A DNA stretch of 64,000 nucleotides from Thuidium tamariscinum (Eukaryota > Streptophyta > Bryopsida > Hypnales > Thuidiaceae). Numbering within the stretch: the first letter of the stretch is position 1; each line of letters opens with the position of its first letter. The position numbers and the translations under genes are program-made. Of the stretch, positions 1 to 11,189 are shown in pieces. The stretch is taken from positions 25,479,369 to 25,543,368 of the forward strand of contig OX344754.2 of assembly GCA_947034885.2 (NCBI GenBank), given 5' to 3'. Under the pieces are notes generated by a model. That model searched no databases. It saw only the letters and a program-made list of their open reading frames with translations, and was not told where the DNA came from.

Positions 1-598
1 GGTTCTATTGATAACAATTTACAATCTTCCACCATGGTTGTTGACGAAGAAGTTCTTCATATCCCTTGCCATATTAATCCCTGGTCCGAAATCACCAACA
101 GCAGAAAACATTGATGTATTTCTTGCTCCTTTAGTTAGGGACTTACTAAAGCTATGGGAGGGTGTACCAGCTATGAATATGTCTAAGCCAGTAGGACACA
201 GAGCGTTCACCTTGGGAGCAATGTTAATGTGGATTGTCAATGACTTCCCAGCGTATGGATTATTATCAGGACAATGTGTTCATGGATACAAAGGATGTCC
301 ATTGTGTGGTCCAGAGACTTTTTCAGAGCATGCAGCACTTCTTGGGAAGATGATCTACCAAGGCAGCAGACGATATTTGCCTGTAGATCATAGATTTCGG
401 AGGGCGAGGACGTCATTTAACAATTTGCAGGAGTGGCGTTTGCCTCCCGAAAGACCAAGAGGAGAAGAAATTCTTCAATGGGGTACTCAGAGATCAGAGT
501 TTCTTAGAAATGGAGGGGTACAGAATTCTGATGCTGATCCAGTGAAGCTGCATGGCGTCAAACGACGAAGTATTTTTTTTTATCTTCCATACTGGAAG
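1..598 (+). pseudogene. TNP2-like CACTA transposase, exon block 1 (partial)
   Basis: The frame open from the left edge matches the Transposase_21/TNP2 core. A Leu-Ile-Pro-Gly-Pro-Lys-Ser-Pro stretch near the start is followed by a Trp-Glu-Gly-Val region, and then by the Cys-x6-Cys-x2-Cys segment (Cys-Pro-Leu-Cys-Gly) that family members carry after a Leu-Ser-Gly motif. The block ends in a Leu-Pro-Tyr-Trp-Lys sequence directly followed by a GTAAGT donor at 599. The family continues there with an Asp-Leu-Leu sequence, which is exactly what stands at 30391 after a TTTCTAG acceptor, so the exon boundary is firm. The upstream part lies outside the window. No stop occurs in this block, but later blocks have three, so the whole gene is called a pseudogene. 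Confidence 0.85.
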
Positions 599-1077
599 GT
601 AAGTTTTTGAATTATCATATGCTATACTGAACTTCTGTGTTGCATGTGGAAACTAGAAAGTAATGAACTGAATTTAAATTCTCAAGTTCGATTGATTTCG
701 TATAAATAATTAGTAGAACCGAACATGATGGTCACTTCCTAATAAAGCTTTCCTACTGGTTTATACAGTTGTACATTAAGTAGGAATCTGAAGCATTAAT
801 GGTACTAAGAACTTTAGCATGGCCATTCAGTCTGTAATTTTTCTCCATAAATCAAGGCATCCGTTTCTGAAAAAGGAAGTTTACATATGCATTCCCAACC
901 TTGACTGTGCGTACTATTTTATGAAGAACTGTCTTCATTCTTTGATTTAAATGTCTATGTGGTAGCATGGATGTGTGGGTTTATATTCTGAATGTTCAGA
1001 ATGTACATTTACACGTGATTAGATAATACTGCGTCATTATAATCTGAGAACGTGTTCATCAGTTGACCATGTCCACG
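599..1077 (+). other. Intron 1 of the outer transposase, left part
   Basis: This AT-rich, non-coding stretch starts with the GTAAGT donor and runs to the insertion site of the next CACTA element. The target triplet ACG is at 1075-1077 and is repeated at 29314-29316. I see no gene in it. Confidence 0.7.
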
Positions 1078-1094
1078 CACTACAAAAAAGGAGG

Positions 1095-2420
1095 GGTATA
1101 AATGACTGCGATCTATGACTCAAAACCAGTCATTCTGAACAAAAATGACTGCGTCGCGACTCGAGGCTCTGGAGTCATTGTGGACAAGTCATTCTTTAAA
1201 TGACTACAATCTTATTATCACCATCCATTTTAGACTTGGATGGAAAATGGATGAGGGGGTCTACATGGACGATGAGGTGGACAAGCAAATTTTTAGAAAA
1301 GATTGGGCAGCTGCCCATTTTTAAAGAAATTTTGCTAACATAGATGTCTATGTCATCCAATTATGCAGTCATTTTGCAGTCGTGATATAGTCCAAGCATT
1401 GTTGACGTGGACATCCACGTCAAAGTCACATATAAGTCATTGTGAAGTCATTATGTAGTCATTTTGCAGTTGTGATATTGTATGTAGGTTGCTGACGTCA
1501 GAGTCATGTGTAAGTCATTATGAAGTCATCATGCAGTCATTTTGTAGTTATAATATAGTCCAAGTACTGCTAACATGGACAGCCACGTCAGAGTCACATG
1601 TAAGTCACTATGAAGTCATTTTATAGTCATTTAGAAGTTGTGATGAATTTTAAGATGGACTGCCACTTAGCAAGTCATTTCATAGTCATTTTTGAGTAAT
1701 GTAGAGTTAGGGTTTAAATTACTCTTTAAGGATGTTGAAAGTTATTTTTTATTTGTAGCAATGTGTGTAAGAAAAATGTATTAACAATTATATGAGCAAT
1801 AGTCATTCTACAATCATATATGAATGTACTCAAAATTTCACAATTATACACCGTACACAATAAATATACAATACACAATGCACCATATACAATATACCAT
1901 ATGCCAAACACAATTCACCAAATGCCACACACCATACACCATACACCAAGGCTTATTTATTGCCACTTAGTGTGTGAGTATGAATAGAAGAAATGACAAG
2001 CCTTTCATAGAAGTAGGATAGTAGTTGGCAAGACAAAACTTGTGGGATATATAGAAAACGCAGAAATTGTATTACAAATAATATTTCAAACCTCATTGAA
2101 GCATAGTACATTAACTTTTTTCAAAAAAATTTGAACTAATGAAAGTTGAAAGATCATTTTCATTTTCATCTCCAAAAATCCATTTCAGATTTTGAGCTTC
2201 AAATCAAAAGTTATAGACAAATTTGCTAAACAATTTGGAAAGGGTTTAGGGTTAAGGCTCTAGAGTAGTAATAGAGTAGGTATGTAGTAGTAGAGTAGTT
2301 GTGCATTAGTCCAAATCAAACTTCTAAGTAGTCGTTTGGCAGTCATAGGAAGTTGTTTGGTAGTCACACAAAGTCATTCTATAGTAGAATCAGAGTGGTG
2401 ATGTTGTCATTTGCATTAAG
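1095..2420. repeat. Left subterminal AGTCA repeat region of the middle CACTA
   Basis: Units of roughly 80-120 bp recur, each with AGTCATTTTGCAGTYGTGATAT-like cores and CCACGTCA/AAGTCACAT spacers, clearest at 1360-1680. Weaker AGTCA-rich copies run to about 2400. The same vocabulary (GAAGTCATT, CAGTCATTTT) recurs at the other end of the element (28130-29290). Subterminal repeats of this kind bind transposase in other CACTA elements; that role is inferred here. The stretch has no gene. Confidence 0.75.
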
Positions 2421-2799
2421 GGAAAATGGGACTTAACAATTGCTCTTGATTTCTTCTTAAATACTTTAGTGTATGTTTATTGAAACCCCTAAAGTGTTCA
2501 AAACTAGTGCAACAACAATAGCACACATTTTTAGAAGTATTGGTGGCATGTCAATAGGAATTAAGCAAATCATACAATTGGACTTTAAGGAAGAAGATAT
2601 TATACAACATCAAAGACAAAGGCCACTAACAATGCATCATTTCAAGAAAAAAAAGAAAAAAGAAAAATATTCTATTAAGAAAATTATTTTATAAAGAAAT
2701 GAAAAAGATAAACCTCAAGGGGGGGAGGCACTCTATGTATTTATATTGTGAGCCAAAGCTCTCACTAGAAGAAAGACTTGTTTTTTGTGACAAGCCCTG

Positions 2800-4924
2800 A
2801 GACGTGGGTGGATGTGAATCGCAACATCAGGCATGTAAACTATGAATGTCTAGGAAAATCCGTCAAAAAAGACAAGGGAAAAACACAACAGAATTAGGAA
2901 AAACATGTTGCGTTTAGTGAGGAACATCACAGAAATCACAACAATTTTGAGGGTAAAAAGGGGTAAAAAAAGCGCCACGTCAGCGCCATGTCATCACCAA
3001 GTTATTTTTTTTTATTTTTTATTTTTTTCCTGACCAGACCGACGTTGATGTGGCAAATGAGATTGTTTCAGTTCACTTCAGTTGAACATTGCAGTTCATG
3101 TTGAACTCAACGTCCTGGAAAACAAAGAGACGTGGTCTGTGACATTCACAGCAACACTGAAGCTATCAATATCAACAGATTTTCAGTGTTTAAGATGACA
3201 AATTCCATGATGAAGTAACGAGGCGCTATGTTTGATTGCATGTTTTTAGAGGCCTGCTGAGTGTTTGGTGCGTTCATACTTAATTATGTTTTGAAGATTA
3301 ATAAGACAACATTTGCAACAGTGCCACTGATTCTGCACAAACTAGTATGGAGTTTTATGTGTGCTACAGAACATAGCAGTAGAGTGGAGAATTTTTTGCA
3401 CATTCTTCTTAACATGGTCACAAAGAGAATATGGAACTCGCCATGTACAGTTTGACAATAGGGTACATGTGTTGCACGATGAGTAGCGCATTAGAGTAAT
3501 GTTTTGAATAATTAGTTGATCCTATAAGTGCATTCTGGAAGATGTGAGTGTCAACAACCACAAAAATAGATTGACCTTGTCATTCAATATTTTCCTAGTG
3601 CTATTGTACATTGCTGAACACGTGTAATGAGGACTTGAACATTAAAAAAACCATTTGCTTTTCCTTAGGTCATGTTCTTGAAAATCATCGATACCTCATA
3701 GACATGTGCTATACGTTTTTTTCCCCGCATGTTATTGCATAGTCATTGACATCCTCAAGCATATTATAATGAACAAGGCATTGATGAGATTATACATTGA
3801 ATTTCCCATGTTATTTCATCATTATTGACATCCTCAAGTGTATCATAATAAACAAGGCATAGATGAGATTATACATTGAATAACACGTTGGCCAACTTCT
3901 TCATAAACATTCTATTACATCACAACACTTGTGCACTAGCATATTTTAACATCTGTGCGCTTTGCATAGTATGCTATGAAGCATTTGTTTCTATATTTCA
4001 TGCTACGAGCATGTACATACTACTATACACACAACATATGCTAATTCTGCACTGTAGCACATATGTTTCTGAGGTAGAAAGGCTAGCATGGAAATTAATT
4101 ATCCATCATGTACTAACGTCTTTTATAATAGGTATCTCTTCAATTGAGCTATATTGGTTTTACAGTCAGGTGACCTAATAATGCTACTCACAATCACATT
4201 TAAAAAATGACGGCAAAGTTTGGTAGCCTACATCGTACACATGTTATATGAACAGGGATGCAAAGCATGCACTAACTTATGTGAGCTCTGGTACTAAGGT
4301 ACCAATTGTGTGGAAACAAAGCTCCAAACTATGAAACTCTACGACTTGAAATTCGTTCAAAATGTATAGAAATCTTCATTCTTCAAGAGATGAATATGTT
4401 GCTCATTGCTCACAGTACCTGTGCAATGCTGGAATATGCTACTCATTGCTCACAATACCTGTGCAATGTTGTTCTTGGTGAATCAATTGGACATCGAACA
4501 TGCTTGACAACCATTGCACCTCCTCCTAGCCTATATCACACTTCATGAAATATCTAAGTGGTTCGAAATGATGCAGTAACTCTGCACTGAGCAATTGTGT
4601 ATTCCACTATAGAAGCTATTAATTTGATGCTCATCAAAAAGTTTGTACCTTCAACAGTGCACTTCGAACTTAGTTGTCATGAGGTGCTTCACAGACAATT
4701 GTGGACTTGCAGTCAATTGGAAGCAGTCACACATTATATTACATACTAGTACTTCAATAGCCACATCCACGTTCTATGCATGAGAAAGCTCCCGCACAAT
4801 GAGGTAGATATGTTAGCTATCAACTCGTCTCAAAAGAGAACCTGCAAATGGATACCAACACCTATATTATCCACACTTGTTTACTCTTTAAACATCAAAT
4901 TTCAATAGGAGATGAGGTACATAC
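2800..4924. other. Left arm of the inner CACTA, no recognisable gene
   Basis: The first 250 bp after the terminus contain CACGTCAGC/CCATGTCATC motifs that recur in inverted form near 22630-22720, as expected of subterminal sequence. A roughly 74-bp unit is duplicated at about 3738-3885, sharing a CATCCTCAAG and AACAAGGCAT core, and a roughly 45-bp unit is duplicated at about 4390-4470. Possible last exons of the RecQ piece may lie near 4780-4850 on the minus strand, but I could not align them. Short open frames here have no coding character. Confidence 0.45.
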
Positions 4925-7900
4925 CAAAAGTGATTCTTCACTACTAGAAAAGTCACCCCGAATGAACTGAACTATGTTGATTAGGACATCTTGATTCGGA
5001 CACTTTTAACACAATTGTGTTAAAAGTGTCCGAATCAAGATGTCCTAATCAACATAGTTCAGTTCATTCGGGGTGACTTTTCTAGTAGTGCTTGCACCAA
5101 GATGCGTAAGGATATGTAGGGCTCCACAGACCATGCAATATTCGGGCGACCACTCTGCCAATGAAACTCGCATTCTGGTGGGATTTTGAGAGGACCTGCT
5201 CAGTAGTGGAGCGTATCAACATCAGTTCTTTGAATAGGTTTAGCAATTCCATGAATATTACACACAGAAAAATAAATAACTAATACTACAGCCACAAACT
5301 TCCAAAAATCATAACAGCTTTGGTGAAAGATTCAATAGTAACCATACCTTGATATCTGCCCTCAAGAAAGAGCTGCAACATCGTAATATCCGTACCACTA
5401 GTGCTTTGTAAGAGTTGTACAGAGCTTCATAATCCTAGGAAAGTGCTGTAGGGCAGAGAAGATAATTGTTAAATAAGAAACCAAGGTAGAGAGGACCTGA
5501 AATAGGGACTCTACCTTGTGGACTCCACAACGCTAGGTGCAGCTGGGGTTGTCGATTTATCTTCACATCTGTTGAAGTATGTACTGATACTACTTTGCAG
5601 AGATAGTTGCTGGGCAGTACACTCAGAATTACTGCTCGTCTCTTCGCCACGACGAGACGCAGCAGCTGCTGCTGCAGTATACATTGCATCAAGCTTGGCC
5701 ACCTGATAGAAGGTACATCCAGTAGGGGTGCAAAAACTGGACAAACTAAACTGGTCCAGCTTTCAAATCAACAACGGCCTGAAATCCCAGATGCTGAAAA
5801 TAACTGATAAAATACAAAGAACTGCAGGCCCTCATAACATAACACAAAGAAGACAGAAATAACATGATCTTGTCCGAGAACAATCAAATGAGAACCAAAT
5901 AACTTCAAAATCCAATAAAATGGGTGAAATCTATGTAAGGAGAGAGGAGTCACCTTAGGACGATTGCCGCCACCAGAGCACTATGTTTTGCAAGAAAAGC
6001 GGCTTTAGTCTGAGACATGAGACCCCCCAACTCAGCAAAGGTCTACCTTAAGAATACAAAGTGAATAATTGCATAATTCTGAAAGAGTTAAAAGACTAAA
6101 CAAACACAAACACTCACTTTGTAGAACGTTAAGTTCATGTTGCTTTTAACTTGGAATGCACATGCACGTACTGCACCTTTCCGACTTCCATGAACGACAA
6201 AATTGTAGCCCTGACCTGCACATCCAAGATTTCAGATACAATCGAGGCAAAGATCACTGCTTCAGGAAAGATTAACTCACTCTAAAGTTGGGACAGCATG
6301 TTTGAAGCTATATCTTTACCTCTTCTTTGAGATCCAATTCAATAGCTGTTTGTTCAACATTGATTGAGGTCATAGACTTTGATGTATCTGGTGGACTCTG
6401 AAACACTCAACAAAGAAACTTGTTCACAACGAAGGTGTCCGCACCGTCGCTGCAGAATAGCCGAAATGTCAGCTGAAGTAAAGGTTTGAAAATGATGAGC
6501 AACGGCAAGGCTACCATAGCCTTCGAGATAGATCAAGCCTCATCTAACCAATTTGACATACAAACACCAGTCGTATTTAGATTGTAGAGTTATCTCTTTC
6601 ATATTTAAGAGAGGAAATATACCAAATGATATACCAAAAGTCTATGCCACCTAGTTGCCATACCTGTGTGCAAGACTGCGGAGTTTCAAATAGTCTGTAT
6701 CGTCCAGAAAAACGTGGCAGAAGGCAGGTTTGCCATCACGACCTGCACGTCACATTTCCTGCATAGTATTCAACGTCATAAACTTATATCTCCCCATGAA
6801 GAAAAGAGCGTTATTTGTAAGAGAATTGCAACCGCAGGGATGAACTAGGCTGCCTGTACATAATGCTCCAGACTTCTAGGCATGTTGTAGTGACTTACCT
6901 GCAGAATGGGAAGTTCAAAACTAGAACTCAGTTGGTTTCAAAGTTCTAGGTTAAATATAATTATCCCCTTCAACAATGCCTGTGCCCACTGATCATCTGC
7001 TGCTCTTCAACGTCCAGTAAAAAAATTACAACCTAACTATCCCAAAGCAAGGATCAGATTATTGCAACAATACAATGTCGAGGAGACCACAGTTGCATGA
7101 GAAAGCCTTCAGCGGAAGTTCAAAATGTTAAATTACCGAACCAATGTTCCTCTTATCCAAGCCCATTCCAAAAGCAACAGTGGCAACAACCTGCACATCA
7201 GAACAACAGACCTCATAAAACGGAAGTTCGTGGAAGTTCTTAATAAACGTACATGCAAGTCTTCTTATCCCTGCTCAATAATGTCGAGAATGAAGTCCCA
7301 AGAACGAGAATATCCAGATTCGAAGAAAAGCAAAGGGTCAGGAAGAACTAACTTACCACACGCAGTTTGTTACTGCAGAAGAGTTGGTAAACACGAGTTC
7401 GTTCAGAGGACGGTCTACCAATATGATAGCTCTGCAGGAACAATTAAAAATGTGATTGAAAATTAGAAGAAGCACTAATAATGCCTTCACCAGTAGCATT
7501 GGCTAACCATGGGAACGCTATACTTCACTCTTGACACAAAGACAACATGCTTGGGACGGCAGGCAAACCTTAGCAGCAATCGTTTTCTCCTCCAAATATC
7601 TGCTTATATCATCAGCTTCAGCCTGCATGAACAGGTACCTCATTAAGGGACAAGAGGAATGACCCAGTCTAAGAATCAAAAAATATGAAATTCAAGTCGT
7701 ACATGGACATGTGAACCTCTTAATACTTGATATGTGCAGTAGATGATGATGCTTTGGACTTCTGAAAACGGACTAGACCGAAGCAGTGCAAGTAGATCCC
7801 TCCGCCTGTGAAGAGGAACAGATCATCAGATGCAGCAATTCAATTCCGAAAATCTTTCTGGATTCGCACTATCATACAGTTTGCATCAGAAAAATGATTT

Positions 7901-9751
7901 TAATATAACTTGCCGATGTGAAGGTCGCGAGACAGATAGATGAAGATTTTGGCGAACAACAGATGCTTGCGCAATTCCTGATGAAGGAATAGAAAGGGCT
8001 TTGATGATGGAACACTCTGTCTCTTTGGTAGCTGTTGCCGTCAAGGCTAGAACGCACGGGACAAGCAAACGCTTCTTCAGTATGTTGCCAAGACTGTTAT
8101 ATGAAGGTCGAAAGTTGTGTGACCTGGAGAGATGAAACAAGGGTCAGCTCACATTGAAAGCAGACATAGTGAAGGACAAAAGCAGGTGAGTCAGTCTATG
8201 ACTAGTGATAACACAACTTCTAAGGAGCGTGAGGCTCATAATCACTAACTGTGCACACAACTGGATTCGGAAGGCAAATGTTTCACCATTCGGAAAGGCA
8301 GTGAGCCTCATCCACCACTGCCAGATAGATTTCAGGGAGAGAGTCCAGAGCAGACAGAAAACTACCGCTGAACAAACGCTCTGGCGATATGAATAGCACC
8401 TTCAATGCAAGAAAACAAAGGAATACTGTTAATACACGCTAATCAGTATTCAATGGTTTTGGTGAGCTTCATGCTTGGCACAAATTCACAGACAGAGGTT
8501 GTGACAGCCCTTCCCATAAGGGCTAGCCCAAAAACTCCTATACACTGTCATTGTGTGACATAGATGAGAGACTAATACAAACTCCAGTAAATGCAGGCAA
8601 GAGATTCAAACTCACACTAGCATTCCAAGAATCATGACAATGTACATGGTGCAGTTGGTCATAAAGATAGCCATAAAACGAACCTTAATTTGACAAGAAA
8701 GAAGTCGACTCATTACTTCAGTGCTCTCACTAGTGCTTTGCAATCAGATTGAACACCTGATCAGTATCCCCACAATTGCTTGGTATTCAGCGAAACAATG
8801 TTCAAAGCAATGCATATTCAAATCAAGAATTCTTGATCCTTCAGTGGTTTTAGCCATACAATAAAAAAGCCCATACCTGAGAACTATTGATAAGACCTCC
8901 AGGCAACAACGGAGGAAGGTGTTGCAGCTGGTCCGCCATGAACGCCACCAATGGACTAATCACCAAAGTGAGTCCCGGTAGAACATACGCTGGGAGCTGC
9001 TTACCAAAAGACGTATTTACAGTGAGGTAGACGATACTAGAACCAAGAGAGACTTTCTCACATCTCACCAACCGCTACTCATCTATTCAGACAGCCGACC
9101 TTCAATTGACTTAGCTAATGTGTACGGCCAATGATCTTTCAACAGAAACGGGGTTGTCAACTGGCACTTGCACTGGTCTAGAACCTCCTTCGAAATTGCA
9201 TAAGAAATTCATTCACAAAAACAAATGTTTGATCTACACAGATTTCAGTCTTGTACGCATACTGATCTCTCCACGGCGCTACATCGATCTCCCAATAACC
9301 ACTCTCCTGAGAACATTAAAATGCTTGCCTTACATAGTATCCTCTCCCTCAAGCGCAAGAGATGAGATGATGAGGCTCCGAGAGTTTCGGGTTTCAGATC
9401 CGACAAGGCGAGAAGAGCACGAACCTGATAGGTGAGAGACTTCCCTGCCCCAGTGGGAAGCACCAGCAAAGTGGACTCCATCGCCAGCACACGCTGAATA
9501 GCAACCAACTGCCCACTGCGAAAAGCCTTGTACCCAAACACAGGCTCCAAGACTGTCAACAAATTCGCTTCGTAGGGGTCACCAAGAGCGGCCTCCTTCA
9601 AATTCTTTAGCTCCTCCGGAGAGATAGACAGCGCAGGGGAGAAGTCCTCCACAGGGGAAGTGTCCTTCGTGTTCTCCACACTGACGACACGCTTGTCATA
9701 CCAACCTTCGTCAACCCACAACGAAGTGGACTTCGGACCTTCGGGATCCAT
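4925..9751 (-). pseudogene. RECQL5: Captured RecQ DNA helicase (RECQ5-like), broken
   Basis: Exons on the minus strand follow a plant RecQ helicase in order. 9751-9425 holds Walker A (Pro-Thr-Gly-Ala-Gly-Lys-Ser); 8996-8877 motif Ia (Ile-Ser-Pro-Leu-Val); 8367-8287 the DEAH box; 8123-7910 motif III (Ala-Leu-Thr-Ala-Thr-Ala-Thr). Motifs IV-VI lie in 7805-7727, 7622-7569, 7431-7356, 7190-7142 and 6758-6664, and C-terminal exons in 6398-6320, 6215-6118, about 6046-5954, 5704-5570 and on to 4925. Nearly all have GT/AG borders. RecQ enzymes are nuclear 3'-5' DNA helicases in repair. Breaks: TGA at 6750-6752 replaces a Gly of motif VI, a 1-bp deletion shifts frame near 6150, the exon before motif VI was not found, and a 152-bp MITE splits a late exon. 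The assignment to RECQ5 rather than another RecQ rests on C-terminal resemblance recalled from the family. Confidence 0.85.
4939..5090. mobile_element. 152-bp perfectly palindromic CACTA-type MITE
   Basis: The two 76-bp halves are exact reverse complements meeting between 5014 and 5015 in ACAATTGT. The ends are CACTACTAGAAAAGTCACC, and CTT is duplicated on both sides (4936-4938 and 5091-5093), the 3-bp duplication of CACTA elements. It interrupts a RecQ exon: on the minus strand the codons before it encode Ser-Trp-Cys-Lys and those after it Asn-His-Phe-Trp, which matches the family's Trp-Ser-Lys-Thr-His-Phe-Trp once the MITE and one duplication copy are set aside. No mismatch in the arms implies a recent insertion. 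A transcript would fold into a perfect 76-bp hairpin. Confidence 0.95.
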
Positions 9752-10110
9752 GCCCGCTTGATTCTACTTCACCGATTTCCGCTTGCTGGGCCCAACGCTT
9801 GTGTCCACATTGCTGTCACCTTCCGCCATAGCCATATGAACCTCGCCATCCTCCAGCGTTGTTTTCTTATACTTTTGGACTGATTTCCGACGACAATATT
9901 TTCGTGATAGCTTGCCCTCGCTATCACGAGCAAGTTCGTGAAGAAAGAAAAAGGCTTTAGAAACCCCACGTGAACGCAGAACAGGCTACAAAGACGAGCC
10001 ACACAAGAATCATTATCTATAAAATACTTGATCTTACAACACTGACTCTGTGCTTGCAATTTTCAAGTCTCACAGAAGTCCCAGGCAAGATTAAATTCCT
10101 ACAGAAGTAT

Positions 10111-11146
10111 GACCTTAATGAAGTCCGCAGGTAATCCTGCTAGATCACTTTCAGTGAAGTAGAGGCGACGATTCTCTTCATTCATATTCTGCTGAAATTC
10201 GATGCACAGCTCGCCAATGGTGGTCTTCAAAAACTCGACCTTCCTCCTAATGTCTGCAGATAAGTTCAAATCCAATCTCTCGTAATCTCTGACCTGCAGC
10301 AAAGGAGATGCATAAGATCGGATCCACTAGTGAGGAGTAAAGATCGTATATAATGTAAAGTTTTCAATCACAATACAAGGAAGAGGTTCCATTCACACTT
10401 CGCACAAATCAAAGTTCACATGTACGGTCAATGGAGCCTCAAATGTACTGTATGGCTGATGGAGCCTCTACTTTATGTTGTTGTTCTTGGAAAACCTTAC
10501 GCACAACTAATTCCAAACCGAACGGGTTATGAAGAACATGATATTAGGGAACTGACCTCGTCTCTTGTACTGACTCATGTTGAATTCGTACACAGTGAGC
10601 AAAAAAATCGATCTCAACAGATTGTTTCTAGTACCCAAAGGTATCTCTCTACAGCTCCATAGTGACCTCCAAAGAATCACAGTCCTGAGTATGTTAAATT
10701 GCTTATAGTGACGTAGATAGTATACTCTACTATAAAACGTAGTAGCCACCCTAATTACGGGAAAACGTGAAAGGAAGGGACTCACCAAATGGTCCACAAA
10801 TCGCTGGGCTTGAGGGCTCAAAGGATCGGCCTTCTCAGCGAAGGCCTTCACAACACGGTATACATCTTCGCGCAAGACATCCCACTACACGGCTTCACGT
10901 GCGTCCAATAAAACACATCAAGAGTTTCATACAGCACATAAGACACATTAGACTGCAAACTAACATTGAAATACATAACTACCTGCACTTTACATTGTAG
11001 GCATCAATTCTCTTCTCCGCTTTAGAACTGGCATCTCGAACTTCCTTCGAAGTCGACACCAGGGCAGGAAATACACAACTTTGAACCAAAGCAAACTCCT
11101 CTGACTCTAGAATTGCCAATGGTGCAATCACATTCTCATAGTTCAC
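10111..11146 (-). pseudogene. Captured thimet-type oligopeptidase, N-terminal fragment
   Basis: Three minus-strand exons match the N-terminal helical domain of M3 peptidases (plant thimet/organellar oligopeptidase). Exon 11146-10994 contains Tyr-Glu-Asn-Val-Ile-Ala-Pro-Leu-Ala and a Val-Gln-Ser-Cys-Val stretch. Exon 10884-10786 contains Arg-Glu-Asp-Val-Tyr-Arg-Val-Val-Lys-Ala-Phe. Exon 10293 to about 10111 contains the Phe-Gln-Gln-Asn-Met-Asn-Glu-Glu-Asn segment and the Leu-Ala-Gly-Leu-Pro motif. Splice borders are conserved. The catalytic half with the HExxH zinc site is absent: after 10111 the sequence passes within 400 bp into RecQ. Intact family members are zinc peptidases that degrade short peptides; this fragment cannot. 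It lies on the same strand between the JMJD5 and RecQ pieces, so the fragments could be co-transcribed. Confidence 0.88.
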
Positions 11147-11189
11147 CTGTAGAAACGCCTCATAATCTCGCAAGATTCTCAGGAAAGTT

